Of a stretch of 64,000 nt of DNA, positions 23,470 to 34,689 are shown one piece after another (within the stretch, counting starts at the first letter, position 1; every line of letters starts with the position of its first letter). The stretch lies in the NCBI GenBank assembly GCA_947650365.1, contig OX393553.1, positions 43,039,513 through 43,103,512 of the forward strand, read 5' to 3'. The notes beneath the pieces are model-generated. The model was not told the origin of the DNA. It worked only from the letters and a program-made list of their open reading frames with translations, and did not search any database. Source of the DNA: Chamaelirium japonicum. Taxonomy: Eukaryota; Streptophyta; Magnoliopsida; Liliales; Melanthiaceae. The translations under genes were made by a program, and so were the position numbers.

Positions 23470-24650
23470 CATCCTTGACACTCGAAGACAAAGTCCGAAG
23501 TGACCAATGCCTCGGCAATCTATAAGCCCAGGGCCCTGCCCTTGGCACTCGAAGACAAAGTCCGAGGTAACCAATGCCTCGGCACTCTACAAGCCCAAGG
23601 CCCAGCCCTTGGCACTCGAAGACAAAGTTCGAGGTGACCAATGCCTCGGCACTCTACAAGCCCAAGGCCCAGCCCTTGACACTCGAACACAAAGTCCGAG
23701 GTTACCAATGCCTCGGCAATCTATAAGCCCAAGGCCCTGCCCTTGGCACACGAAGACAAAGTCCGAGGTGTCCAATGCCTCGGCACTCTACAAGCCCAAG
23801 GCCCAGCCCTTGGCACTCGAACGCAAAGTCCGAGGTAACCAATGCCTCGATAATCTATAAGCCCAAGGCCCTGCCCTTGGCACTCGAAGACAAAGTCCGA
23901 GGTAACCAATGCCTCGGCACTCTACAAGCCCAAGGCCCAGCCCTTGGCACTCGAAGACAAAGTCCGAGGTGACCAATGCCTCGGCACTCTACAAGCCCAA
24001 GGCCCAGCCCTTGGCACTCGAACACAAAGTCCGAGGTGACCAATGCCTCGGCAATCTATAAGCCCAGGGCCCTGCCCTTGGCACTCGAAGACAAAGTCCG
24101 AGGTAACCAATGCCTTGGCACTCTACAAGCCCAAGGCCCAGCCCTTGGCACTCGAAGACAAAGTCCGAGGTGACCAATGCCTCGGCACTCTACAAGCCCA
24201 AGGCCCAGCCCTTGGCACTCGAACACAAAGTCCGAGGTGACCAATGCCTCGGTAATCTATAAGCCCAAGGCCCTGCCCTTGGCACTCGAAGACAAAGTCC
24301 GAGGTGACCAATGCCTCGGCACTCTACAAGCCCAAGGCCCAGCCCTTGGCACTCGAACACAAAGTCCGAGGTGACCAATGCCTCGGCAATCTATAAGCCC
24401 AAGGCCCCGCCCTTGGTACTCGAAGACAAATGCCAAGGCGACCAATGCCTCGGCACTCTACAAGCCCAAGGCCCAGCCCTTGGCACTCAAAGACAAAGTC
24501 CGAGGTGACCAATGCCTCGGCACTCTACAAGCCCAAGACCCAGCCCTTGGCACTCGAAGACAAAGTTCGAGGTGACCAATGCCTTAACACTCTACAAGCC
24601 CAAGGCCCAGCCCTTGGCATTCGAAGACAAAGTCCGAGACGTCGTCGCCG
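23470..24650. repeat. 67-bp tandem array with higher-order order
   Basis: About 17 units of 67 bp. Each has a self-complementary core CCCAAGGCCCAGCCCTTGG and ACAAAGTCCGAGGTGACC. Units are of type A (GGCAATCTATAAG...CCCTGCC), B (GGCACTCTACAAG...GAAGACAAAG) or B' (as B but GAACACAAAG). The order A-B-B' recurs around 23514, 23849 and 24050, giving a 201-bp higher-order unit. Short frames repeated every 67 bases are not genes. Confidence 0.92.
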
Positions 24651-25089
24651 ACGTATTGGCATTCGATCAAAAGTCCAAGCTTAGTCTTGTCACTCAGGTC
24701 CAAGCATGAGATTATCACTGGCCATCACCTTTTTTCGACGACTAACGGTTCCAAACCGGTCAGGGGGTGGTTGGTCTGACTCTGTCAGTGCGTGTCTCCA
24801 CACTGGTGCAGTCGACGGTGGATAACACGGGATAAAATGGTGCTTCCTTGATCCTGGCCAAGTCAACACCCTCACGTGACCGTAGTACCTGGTGAATACA
24901 GTAACCAGGTGCGGTAATACATTGGGTGAAGACCGGCTGGCCATCATGCGGCGTCATCCTAGATTATCTCTAAGAAACCTCCTCGAATATAGCATTGTCC
25001 CTCGCCGACATCCCCGTGCACCAGCGTTTTACCGAAAAAGTGTCGGTTTCAAATGGGGCTGAAATTCGAAAAATATACTATTTTCAATA

Positions 25090-25975
25090 CCGACACTTTT
25101 TGGCCTCTTCTAGCGGCCCCAATAATGGGGTGTCGGCATCAACAAGCAACCCCCCCTCGGTTTCGCACAAAAACCGGGTGGGGAGGGGGTGACGACACAC
25201 CATCAGCACACCCCTCGGTTTCGTCAGAAAACCGAGAGGGGGGGTGTGTCGGTATTAACAAGCAGTCCACCCCTCGGTTTCGCACAAAAACCAAGTGGGA
25301 AGGGGGTGACGGCACACCATCAATAGTACACCCCTCGGTTTCGTCAGAAAACCGAGAGGGGGTATGTGTCGGCATCAACAAGCAACCCCCCCTTGGTTTC
25401 GCACAAAAACCGAGTGGGGAGGGGGTGACGGCACACCATCAGCACACCCCTCGGTTTCATCAGAAAACCGAGAGGGGGTGTGTGTTGGCATCAACAAGCA
25501 ACCCTCCCTCGATTTCGCACAAAAACCGAGTGGGGAGGGGGTGACGGCACATCAGCAGCACACCCCTCGATTTCGTCAGAAAACCGAGAGGGGGTGTGTG
25601 TCGGCATCAGCAAGTAGCCCCCCCTCGGTTTCGCACAAAAATCGAGTGGGGAGGGGGTGACGGCACATCAGCAGCACACCCCTCGGTTTCGTCAGAAAAC
25701 CGAGAGGGGGTGGGTGTCGGCATCAACAAGCAGCCCCCCCTCGGTTTCGCACAAAAAACGAGTGGGGAGGGGGTGTCGGCACTAACAACAGTCCACCTCT
25801 CGGTTTCATAAAAAAAAAAAAAAAAAAAAAAACCAAGAGGGTCAGGGTGTTCGACATCAACAATAGTCCACCTCTCGGTTTCGTCAGAAAACCGAGAGGG
25901 TGGGTGTTCGGCATCAACAACAGCCCACCCCTCGGTTTCGTCAGAAAACCGAGAGGGGGGGTGCTCGGTGTCATC
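25090..25975. repeat. 116-bp tandem array of hairpin units
   Basis: Units are marked by CAACAAGCAACCCCCCCTCG at 25140, then about 25257, 25377, 25493, 25609 and 25724, giving spacings of 115-120. Each unit has TCGGTTTCG...AAACCGAG pairs that fold back. An A run at about 25809-25832 interrupts the later units. A separate palindrome (AAAAGTGTCGG and CCGACACTTTT) precedes the array at about 25035-25102. Confidence 0.9.
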
Positions 25976-26298
25976 CACACACAATGATTATTTAAAGACG
26001 AAGAGCTATCTTCCATTGGGTCGGTTGGATAGCATCTCATCCAAACCTATTGATTTGCTTGTACAAACTTCACAAAAAAAAAAAAATCCCCTTTCTCATC
26101 AGGGGTGAGCACGCGGTAACCGTTGCGTCATCACTGGGGCCCGACTGCAGTCCCTAGTGAACACAGTAACTAGGTGCAATTGGGTGTCAGAGAGAACGGA
26201 TGAGTTACCTCGTGCCAAGACATCTTTAAGACGCTAGCCTAAAACCCGGTCGGCACGCTCTTAAGAGTCATCTCTCTATAAAGGTGAATGCCGGAAAA

Positions 26299-26790
26299 GT
26301 TACTCGTCAAGGCGAACAATGTTTCACGTCCACTTTGACTGTTTTTTCGGTGCCTATACAACGACACCTTATACGCATTCATCCGACATGCGTATGAAAA
26401 GTTATGACTATCGGAAGGTTTCAAGGTCTTTTTCTTCGAAGACATGCATTGGAAATATTACACGCAAAGGTGCCCGACGCTTTACGTCCACCTTAACCAG
26501 TTTTTCAGTGCCGACGCAACAACGCCTTATACGCATTGATCTGACGCGTGTATAAAAAGTTATAACAGTCGGAAGTTTTCGAGGCATTTTTCTCCGAAGG
26601 CAGGCATCCGTAGGGTCACACGTCAAGATGTGCGATGTTTCACGTCCACTTTGATCGGTTTTTCGGCTCCGACACAACGACACCTCATACGCGTTGATCC
26701 GACGTGTGTATGAAAAGTTATGACTGTCTGAAGACTTCGAGACTCTTATCTCCAAAGTAAGGCATCAGGAGAGTTACACGTCAATGCATG
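26299..26790. repeat. 158-bp tandem array
   Basis: Units begin at 26299, 26457, 26615 and 26773, an exact 158-base spacing, with diverged sequence (for example TTTCACGTCCACTTTGA and TTTACGTCCACCTTAAC). Three full units and the start of a fourth are present. Confidence 0.88.
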
Positions 26791-27219
26791 CCGGGTTTCA
26801 CCCTTCGGTGTCAGCACAACGCCGTCGTCCCGGACGCCCGTATGCATCCCTCCACCTGCACGTGATCCTCCGCATGGCAGCAACGAACCCGGGGGGGATA
26901 TCCGACTTCTCTTCAATCGGCATGTCCTCGGCGACACCGGCGAGGGGGACATGTCCTCGACGCAAAGGCTCTTTTGTGCAGACACTGCCCACGGCTCTCT
27001 CTCTGACTCGCACCCGGCTCCTTCTCCCACTGGCGCATGGGTCCGCCCACCGCTTTTGTGCGACTCGACCTTCCTTTCGGCTCGCATGGATCTGCAGCAA
27101 TCCAGCTCTACAGCACTCGTGCATGCATGTATCCACAACAAAACCCAAAAAAAAAAAAAGAAAGAGAGTGCTGTGCGCCGCCGTCACCGCCTGCGATCAA
27201 ATCCCAGATCTGAGAAGAG

Positions 27220-28070
27220 ATGGCTCTGCTGGTGGAGAAGATGACCTCCGGCCGGGAGTACAAGGTGAAGGACATGTCTCAGGCCGACTTCGGCCGCCTC
27301 GAGATCGAGCTCGCCGAGGTCGAGATGTCGGGCCTCATGTCGTGCCGCGCCAAGTACGGCCCCTCGCAGCCCTTCAAGGGGGCCCGGATCACCGGCTCCC
27401 TCCACATGACCATCCAGACAGGTCCTCGACTGGGGCGCCGGTGGCAGGCCGGATCTCATCATCGACGACGGGGGAGACGCCACCCTCCTCATCCACGAGG
27501 GGGTCAAGGCCGAGGAGGAGTACGAGAAGACGGGCAAGGTGCCGGACCCGGCGTCCACGGACAACGTCGAGTTCCAGCTGGTGCTCGGCCTCATCCGGGA
27601 CAGCCTCAAGGTGGACCCCAAGAGGTACCACAAGATGAAGGAGCGCCTCGTCAGTGTCTCCGAGGAGACCACCACCGGCGTCAAGCGCCTCTACCAGATG
27701 CAGGCCAGTGGCACCCTACTCTTCCCCGCCATCAACGTCAACGACTCCGTCACGAAGAGCAAGTTTGATAATCTGTATGGATGCCGCCACTCCCTCCCCG
27801 ATGGCCTAATGAGGGCCACGGATGTGATGATTGCCGGCAAGGTCGCCGTGGTCTGCGGCTACGGAGATGTGGGCAAGGGCTGTGCCGCTGCCCTGAAGCA
27901 AGCCGGGGCCCGTGTGATTGTGACGGAGATCGATCCTATCTGCGCCCTTCAGGCCCTGATGGAGGGCATCCCCGTCCTCACCTTGGAGGATGGTGTGGCC
28001 AAGGCGGACATCTCAATTCGTGACCACCACAGGAAACAAGGACATTATCATGGTGGGGCACATAAGGAAG
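27220..28070 (+). pseudogene. SAHH: Captured S-adenosyl-L-homocysteine hydrolase fragment
   Basis: SAHH (EC 3.13.2.1) splits S-adenosylhomocysteine into adenosine and homocysteine. The fragment starts at the true initiator ([22 protein letters not shown]) and runs to TGNKDIIM, about the first 290 of roughly 485 residues. It is broken three ways. About 57 codons are missing after HMTIQT, where the frame changes (27421-27425). About 4 extra bases shift the frame again before FVTTTGNKD (about 28012-28016). The C-terminal third is absent. The NAD-binding motif GYGDVGKG and the [11 protein letters not shown] segment remain. It lies inside the LTR element in the same orientation and cannot make active enzyme. 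Similarity to known plant SAHH is high, so the capture looks recent. Confidence 0.93.
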
Positions 28071-28202
28071 ACAGAAGAGGCCAAAGAGGAAAGAGAGAGA
28101 GAGAAAGGAAAGAGAGAGCGGGGTGGGGTACACTGCACTCACGCGAATGAATGCCAAAGAGGAAAGAGAGAGAAAAAGGAAAAAAAAGAAAAAGCTGTTC
28201 TT

Positions 28203-28530
28203 TCACCAAAAGGGTCTCGGTACCCTCTCGGTATGCTCTCGGTATGCTCTCGATACCCTCTCGGTATGCTCTCGGTACCCACTCGGTATGCACTCGGTAC
28301 CCTCTCGGTATCCACCCGGTCGGAAAACGCACTGTGTTTTCGGAAACACCCCCTTGCAAAACCGAGACTTTTTGGTTTGCACCAAAAGGGTCTCGGTACC
28401 CACCCGGTATGCTCTCGGTACCCACTCGGTATGCACTCGGTACCCTCTCGGTATCCACTCGGTCGAAAAACGCACTGTGTTTTCGGAAGCACCCCCTCGC
28501 AAAACCGAGACTTTTTGGCTCGCGCCAAAA
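28203..28530. repeat. Tandem pair of ~180-bp and ~145-bp units with CTCGGTA(T/C) subrepeats
   Basis: Two units start AAAAGGGTCTCGGTACCC at 28203 and 28385. Each holds short CTCGGTATG/CTCGGTACC subrepeats, the same GAAAACGCACTGTGTTTTCGG or GAAAAACGC... palindrome, and AAAACCGAGACTTTTTGG. The last motif relates them to the CCTCGGTTT units at 25.1-26.0 kb. Confidence 0.85.
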
Positions 28531-28676
28531 AGGGTCTCGGCATCGGCGGAAGAAGGCTCTGCTAATACGAACCGCGGCATCGACAACCCTCGCCAACCGC
28601 GCCAGGATCCTAAAGCGTTTGCACCTTGGAATCCCAGCCGACCCAGGGGGTCCTGACCCGACTGGGAGGGGGTAAC

Positions 28677-29262
28677 TGTGGGTGCAAAAATTGTACCGGA
28701 CCAGATCAGAGCAGCATGGGCCCGCGCAACGGCCCAAGTGAGTAAGCCCGCCCGGGTGCATGGGCCCACTCTACGAGGCTCGCAGATCAAGCCCTCCCCC
28801 TTATTGGGCTCGAACAACGGCCCAATAAGGGCCCAGCAAGGAGGCCCAGAACCAGTGCCACATCATCATCGCCACGTCACCACTGCCATATCGGGCACGT
28901 GCCTACGCTACAAAAGGACCCCCAAGGCATCCAGGAAGGGGGTTGGCCATTCAATCAGAGGAGGAGGATCCCAGAGCAAGTGCTAGAGCTCAATTCTCCC
29001 CTTCTTATTCTCTTCTAGTTGCTCCGTGCAACCCGACTGTACGAAGCTTCTCTTGGCCTGTCAAGAGAACGCTCACCCCTTATTGACTTAAATTATAGTG
29101 AAGATCAGGTGGCACCTCTCGCCCGGAGACGTAGGTCGTAAGGCCGAACTCCGTCACCAATCCTTGTGTCATCATTGCTTACTCTCTCTATCTATTCTCC
29201 CATCTCTCTAACTCTACAAACAATCCAATTCAATCAAGGCTGTGGGGTGGGATTCTCGATCA
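28677..29262 (+). repeat. 3' LTR
   Basis: It has the same length (586) and termini as the 5' LTR, with three substitutions seen. It is followed directly by the target duplication GATGG. Confidence 0.93.
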
Positions 29263-29494
29263 GATGGGTCCGAGCAAGGAAGAACAATCTAAACTTAAAA
29301 CCCTTCTCTTGTTATCTTTTCAAAAAAAAAAAAAAAGTGGCAGTGAAAGTTCGTGCTTGGGGTCTCACGCTGTAGAGCGGAATTCGTGGCATGACATATT
29401 ATATACAATAAATGTTATCCTACAGAATCCCAATCACAACGGTCCCTCTTCGATCACAACCGTCCCTCTCCAATCACAACAATACCCTTCAATT

Positions 29495-29567
29495 CACTAC
29501 AAGATAAAAAAAATTTAGAGTTATTGTAGCATGTTAAGTAACTCCGAAAATTTTTTATCATGTAGTG
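29495..29567. mobile_element. CACTA-like microelement, S2 copy
   Basis: CACTACAAGATAAA at one end and TTATCATGTAGTG at the other. It occupies the same position in S2 as the copy at 20124-20197 in S1, so it was present before the duplication. Confidence 0.55.
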
Positions 29568-30375
29568 AAATTTTTTTTCACGATGAAGCTGTTTGTTCTT
29601 GCTATGACGCGGTTTATTCTCGATGACGGAGCGCGATTCACCGCTGAAGGGGAGGAGATCGGCCATGTGGTGGGTCCGCTGGTGGTTCTGAGTGCGATTC
29701 TTTGTTAGGGGGACTGCCGGCGTGGACAAAATATGAATAACCGGTCGGTGATGCTTTTCGACGGGGACAGAGTGCGATTCACCTGCCGGTGGTGCAGACA
29801 AACCTCCCCATGGCCCCTCTCCACCACTCCGGCGCCCTAGTCTGCACCCGACCATCTCCTCCCCTTCATTTTGAGGTCAAGTTGAGTGCGATTCACTTCG
29901 TCCGAGAGACTGCCGGCTTGGATGATGTGTGATTCTCCGGTAGCTGGTGCTTGCCGGCCGGGATAGAGTGCAATCCATCCTAGATTTATCTTTCTCTTGA
30001 TGGACCGGAAAGTTATTGGAAACAACAATTGATAGGCCTAGACCCAGTCTGGGCCCTTAAAGAACCGGGCTAGGGCGCGAAAGCCCGGGCTTATGTAGGA
30101 CCGGCCCGAGCCCGCCCGTTGACAGCGATACAGACACCCCGCCAGGTGGAAATCGCACTCAGCCGAACTGTACACTCTACCCACATCGGGGGATCCCGTA
30201 TTGCACTTTCTATGCACTATAGGACAAACAATTTTTAGTTTTTCTAGCTACGGTACCTCCGAATAAAATCGGTCTCATTACCGCATATAAACTGTGCACT
30301 ACTGGACAGTTGGCGCCCGAGGATGATATATCACAGGCTGCCTCATATTACTTGGTACCAAGATCCCCTAGACAT

Positions 30376-30843
30376 TAGGGGTGGCAATGGGTCATGTCGG
30401 GTCGGGTTCATGTCGTGTCTAGTTTCGGGTCGTGTCCAAAACCCCTAGACCCGGACCCGACCCGATTAACTAATTTTGTCTAGACCCTAACCCGTACCAG
30501 TTTATAAACGGGTAGACCCGATAAGACCCGTTTACCACACGGGTCTATTCAGTTGACCCGATCCGACCCAATCCAACTTGACCCAATCTGACCGATAAGA
30601 CTGCTGGTACTACATACTACGGCATCGGATTGCGGGTAGACCTGATCACCCGACCTGACCGTTGACTTTTAAACGGGTTTTTCCGAATCTACCGTGTCTA
30701 GACCCTAAACACGGACCTGACCCGTTTATTAAACGGGTCTACCGTGTCAACCCGTTTTTACAACCTGAACCCGTTTAACCTAGACCCAGACCCGTTAATT
30801 TCATGTCGGGTCTGCCGTGTCGGGTTCAGAATTGCCAGCCCTA
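30376..30843. mobile_element. hAT MITE (TAGGGGTGGCAAT family)
   Basis: It starts TAGGGGTGGCAAT and ends ATTGCCAGCCCTA. The flanking 8-mers are CTAGACAT and GTAGACAT (7 of 8), the 8-bp duplication expected of hAT. The interior is made of GGGTCGGGT/ACCCGACCC-type repeats with no coding. Near copies are at 45274-45744 and, more distantly, 48697-49134. Confidence 0.85.
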
Positions 30844-30985
30844 GTAGACATGCAGTCAAGTAAACTTGCATGAAGGTTTCATAATTGGCTAATTTTTGAT
30901 GGGGTTGCATATCTTATCATAGATGACTTATCCACCAAAAATCAATTAATTCTAAATCCTCTAGGTGCGTCAAATACATTGAGCT

Positions 30986-31486
30986 CAGGGCAGCAACTCG
31001 GATGGGTTGGGGGTCAACCCAAGCCCAACCCAAGTACTAAAACCCTTAACGTACCCTAACACAACCCAAGCTGACCTCTAAACCGAGATGTCAAGCTAAA
31101 GCCCAAGTCCAATCCAAGCAAAAAATTTTATGCTCGGGTTGGGCTCGAGTTAATGGGTCGGGTCGGATCGGGTTGTACAGGTTTGGGTGTACTTTTTTCA
31201 ATTATTGTTTAAAATTTTGAGCTTGAAGATCAAAAACTAGAAAAGAACATATACCTATGCTCACACTACAATACCACTTTTGTTGTATTTCTATCCGTGT
31301 ATATCACAGACACACAAACATACATAAGTAGTCGGGTGTGGGTTGGTTGGGGTTGGGGTGCCCGACCCATATTCAACTCGAGTTGTTCTTTTCAACCCTA
31401 ATCCAACCCAATCTTCAAATTCATCAAATCCAAACCACCCAAAACTTAGGTTGGGTCGGGTCTAACCTACCCAAGTTGCAACCCTA
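30986..31486. mobile_element. hAT-like element (CAGGGCAGCAA family)
   Basis: It starts CAGGGCAGCAACTCGG and ends CCAAGTTGCAACCCTA, with flanking 8-mers ATTGAGCT and TTTGGGCT (6 of 8). It is related to 2851-3500. The S1 copy keeps the same 3' flank TTTGGGCT, so the insertion predates the S1/S2 duplication. Confidence 0.6.
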
Positions 31487-31876
31487 TTTGGGCTGAATTT
31501 ATCGGGCATCATAATAATATGAAAAAAGGACAATTGTATAGTGTTACCGGGGAGTTCCTTAAGACAGAACAACCCAATCCTCTACTCATGCAATCCCCAT
31601 ATTGTCATGACCTGCATGGACCCCAATATCAAGCATGCATACCCAAGATTGGTGAGCATGCCGAGAGTAGTGAGCAATCATGGGTTGTCAATATCCAGTT
31701 GGCAAGATCAGTGAGGATGCAAGACCCATGAGGGATGATGCTGCGTGAGAGATGGTATGCTGGTATTATTAATCTCATGTTGGATAATCTGTCTTGATCC
31801 TGAGCCTATGTAACCCATAAGTCACCTTGCCCATTTTCCCGATTGATGGTGTTGGATGCGGTTTATTGTGTTACAA

Positions 31877-31900
31877 ATTAATGGTATTAGAGTCAAGGGT
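31877..31900 (+). other. Copia-type primer-binding site relic
   Basis: TTACA then AATTAATGGTATTAGAGTC closely matches the end of a plant copia LTR followed by the initiator-tRNA primer site (TGGTATCAGAGC). The region upstream (to about 31500) may be the decayed LTR. Sequence near 31705-31830 resembles 34545-34660. Confidence 0.5.
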
Positions 31901-32042
31901 GGCTTGCGTCATAATGTGGGTGTACTGTAATGACATGCATGGACACCAATATCTGGTGTCGGTTCAGAAATGAGTCTATGGTTGAGATTGCACGGATTAG
32001 GCGTGTTTCACCATCCAAATCAAGATTGAAGTCAGACCGTAA

Positions 32043-32610
32043 TCTATATAATAAGGGACGTCGGTTTTGTGCTGACTAGACAAAACGGAACAAAAAAACT
32101 GACTAGAACAAACTGACTGGACAAAAATGAACCGAATAGATCTAACCATTCGTTCAAAAATCAACGCACGATCTCTCCTTGGTTTCAAATCCCAACCCAT
32201 TTAAACTGCACTAAACCCCTAAAATCCCGGCCCATTGAAACTGTTCTAAACCCCTAAAATCTAGGCCCATTGAAACTGCACTAAACCTGACCGTTCATCC
32301 CGTGATCGTTGTTCACATCAATGGCTATTAATCCGTCTGCTGAAAGTTTGGCCATCCCAAACCATTGGGTCGATCTCGAAGAATCCGTTCGAACATAGAC
32401 AGCTGTGTTGATCGATTATAGGGGGAGGGGGGGTTGGTCGCGCCGAAGGCACCCGCTTTATACCAATCGCACGGGCGAGGAAATGGGTACGTGTCCCTAT
32501 GAATGCTGGTGTTGTTTGTCAAAAGTGTTTTGTTGCCAAAGGCGTTCAGGTGTGTTGCCACATACCGAAGACGGACCGCTACAGTGCCGACAGACACGAG
32601 CATGCACTAG
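32043..32610 (+). mobile_element. Short non-autonomous Helitron H4
   Basis: It starts TCTATATAATAAGGGACG after an A and ends GAGCATGCACTAG followed by T. Ends match H1/H2, but the terminal hairpin is weakened (GTGCC vs GACAC). It is 568 bp with no coding. Confidence 0.7.
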
Positions 32611-32760
32611 TATATCACAAGACCAAGATAGTAGCAACACATGGAGTAACAACATCATGGAAAGAACACATAGGTTTACGTGGAAGCTCTCTCCAGTTGA
32701 AGGGGAAAAAAGATGCACTATCAAATCAATTACAAACTCTCATATCTCTCATGAATTCAA

Positions 32761-32812
<52 letters not shown>
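32761..32812. repeat. (CT)n microsatellite
   Basis: About 50 bases of CT. The flanking frames read as LSLSLS and are not genes. Confidence 0.9.
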
Positions 32813-32814
<2 letters not shown>

Positions 32815-33976
32815 ACAAAGAGTCCCTCTGTGTCCCTCTAACTGAAGCCTTGGTCTTCGATCTACTTACAGATTTCACTGGTCAAGATCCCGCTAATTAT
32901 GGGATTTAGTCAAAGGTAATTATAATGATTCGCTAATTACGACTGTAATCTACCTGAATGAGGAGGACGACCAATGTTGATCATGTCACGTTAGCATTCT
33001 CGCAATTGCCAATGTCTTCTCCATGTGTTTGGACATAGAAACCTTGTAGGAGTCGAGAAGCCTTTCACCTTCATGTAAGTAAAAATGCTCATCATTATCT
33101 TCTTCCCACTTGTTCTCATACTGTTAGAGACTTAGAGGCTAATTAAACATAGAGAAGTTTGCGAAGGAAGAAATATTTTTTATAGTACAGTCTGCAATAT
33201 ACGATAATTTGCATTCTTTTTATTCAAAGGGTTATTACGTTCTTATAGGTCCATCATTAACCTTAAGCTCACGTTTGGGACTATAAAACCTCATGTTAAT
33301 CCTTAGTCAGCTATCCAAGTCATTTTAATCAGTTATTTATGATTCCATGCCAACACATCCACATATTGTTTCTCTATGTTCTTTTATTTTTTGAAAGGTA
33401 AGATTTTATATGGAACCCACGAAGTGGGGAGAAGAAAAATTACAGTGCTAGATTATGCTCAGGATGAGCAAGCATAAGGCTCCAAATAGCACAACTCGAT
33501 CGTAGCTGTGCGTAGAAAGTCCAACATCACTCTAACTCAAAAATCTCACAAAAAGAGCTAGCTCAAACAATCGAGCATCACGCAAAGAAATACACCCAAC
33601 TCAACACAAATAACCAAGACAAGCAAGCCCCACTATTCTATCCTAGTCCCTTCTACTTCCCACTTCTGGTTGTTCGGTCTCTTTCGGTCGAAGGCCAGCG
33701 TTGCAGGAGCCGTTTCGTAGAGAAACACTCCAAGATATCCGTGTGGAGCCGAAAGAAACGCATGCATGGGGGTCTCCGAGGGCCCCTTCTAGTATTTGAT
33801 TGCTGTCACGAGGAGAAGGGTCGCCATCTCATTTTCCGGATGTATCCCTCAGATCCCACCTCCGGGGATCTCCCAGCCTTTTACCTTCATGATATCAACA
33901 ATACCCCGTTAGATACTCGAATGTCCTTTCTTTGCTCTATGTACTTTTTAAAAGAGTAATCAGGCATTTCCCCAGT
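32813..33976. other. Unassigned intergenic sequence
   Basis: No supported gene. A frame at 33741-33959 (72 codons) lies just 5' of the third foldback MITE and shows no known domain. The 33390-33700 part, starting with TTTTGAAAGGTAAGATTTTAT, looks like retroposon debris, but I cannot assign it. Confidence 0.35.
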
Positions 33977-34369
33977 GGGTCAAGATCGGATGACCCGACA
34001 TTTTTTGACCCATATTTGACCCATCATCCTAATCGTTGGATTTGGGTCTCAAAATTTGCTGAGTTTTTGTGAGGATAATCAACATACCATAGATAACAAC
34101 TCTACAAAAAAATCAACACATTCTAAAACCTCTAGGCGCATCAAATGTGCTCTTCAAATCAACAGTTGCAATTGACGGTCGAAAAAACTTATAATATTTG
34201 ATGGCCCTAGAGGTTTTAGAGTCTACTCAAATTTTGAAGGTATGCTATCTAAGGTATATATGTTGATCATCGTCATAAAAAATCAGCAAATTCTGAGACT
34301 CGAATCCAACGATCAAGATGATGGGTCAAAGTATAGATAAAAAAATGATGGATTATCTAATCCTAACCC
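33977..34369. mobile_element. Foldback MITE, copy 3 (diverged)
   Basis: It starts GGGTCAAGATCGGATGACCC and ends near CTAATCCTAACCC. Inner arms match the copies at the left end of the window (for example GATAATCAACATACCATAGA) but carry many changes. Confidence 0.7.
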
Positions 34370-34689
34370 TTTAATTTTCCAGTATACCAGTGGTTATTCA
34401 GGTATTGAGTTACCAGCGACATTAATTATCCATCTCATAAGATGAAACCACGTGCGTGCATGCGTGTGTGTGTGTTTGTGTGTACCTACATCGGGCATAC
34501 ATGCTAAAGAGCGATGAACAATAGGTGTGAATAGCAAAACCTATGAGAATGCAAGAGTAGCAAGACACATGAGGGATGATGTCACTTGAGAGGTGGTATA
34601 TAGGTATGATTAATCCCTTATCAGATTACAAGCCTCCTGACCTTGAACTTATATAACCCATAGGTCTGCTGGGATTGGTTGTGTTCTAA

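Larger units (their letters stand above)
21614..29262 (+). mobile_element. Complete non-autonomous LTR retrotransposon carrying an SAHH gene fragment
   Basis: The element is bounded by two 586-bp LTRs in direct orientation, each TGTGGG...GATCA, and by a perfect 5-bp target duplication GATGG (21609-21613 and 29263-29267). The interior has a tRNA-primer-like TGGCGCCGTC (22231) and a purine tract GGGAGGGGG (28664-28672) just before the 3' LTR. I find no protease, integrase, reverse transcriptase or RNase H in any frame. The interior holds one gag-like frame, six tandem arrays and a broken host gene fragment (SAHH). The LTRs differ at three positions I could find, so insertion is recent. It must depend on a partner element for movement. 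Confidence 0.92.
29393..31720. repeat. Duplicated segment S2
   Basis: Partner of 20024-21460. It contains extra material at about 30040-31000, including a complete hAT MITE (30376-30843) and unassigned GC-rich sequence. Homology resumes in the hAT-like element and continues through CAATATCAAGCATGCATACCC to about 31700. No gene is supported. Confidence 0.75.

Noticed and set aside
23378-24709. Many 62-65 codon ORFs every 67 bases
   Set aside because: Same repeat translated again and again. No function implied.
22741-25975. CRISPR-like regular arrays
   Set aside because: Units are contiguous tandem repeats without unique spacers, in a plant transposon.
26784-27638. 284-codon ORF over the SAHH start
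   Set aside because: It reads the wrong frame of the SAHH fragment and unassigned sequence upstream. The true SAHH frame starts at 27220.
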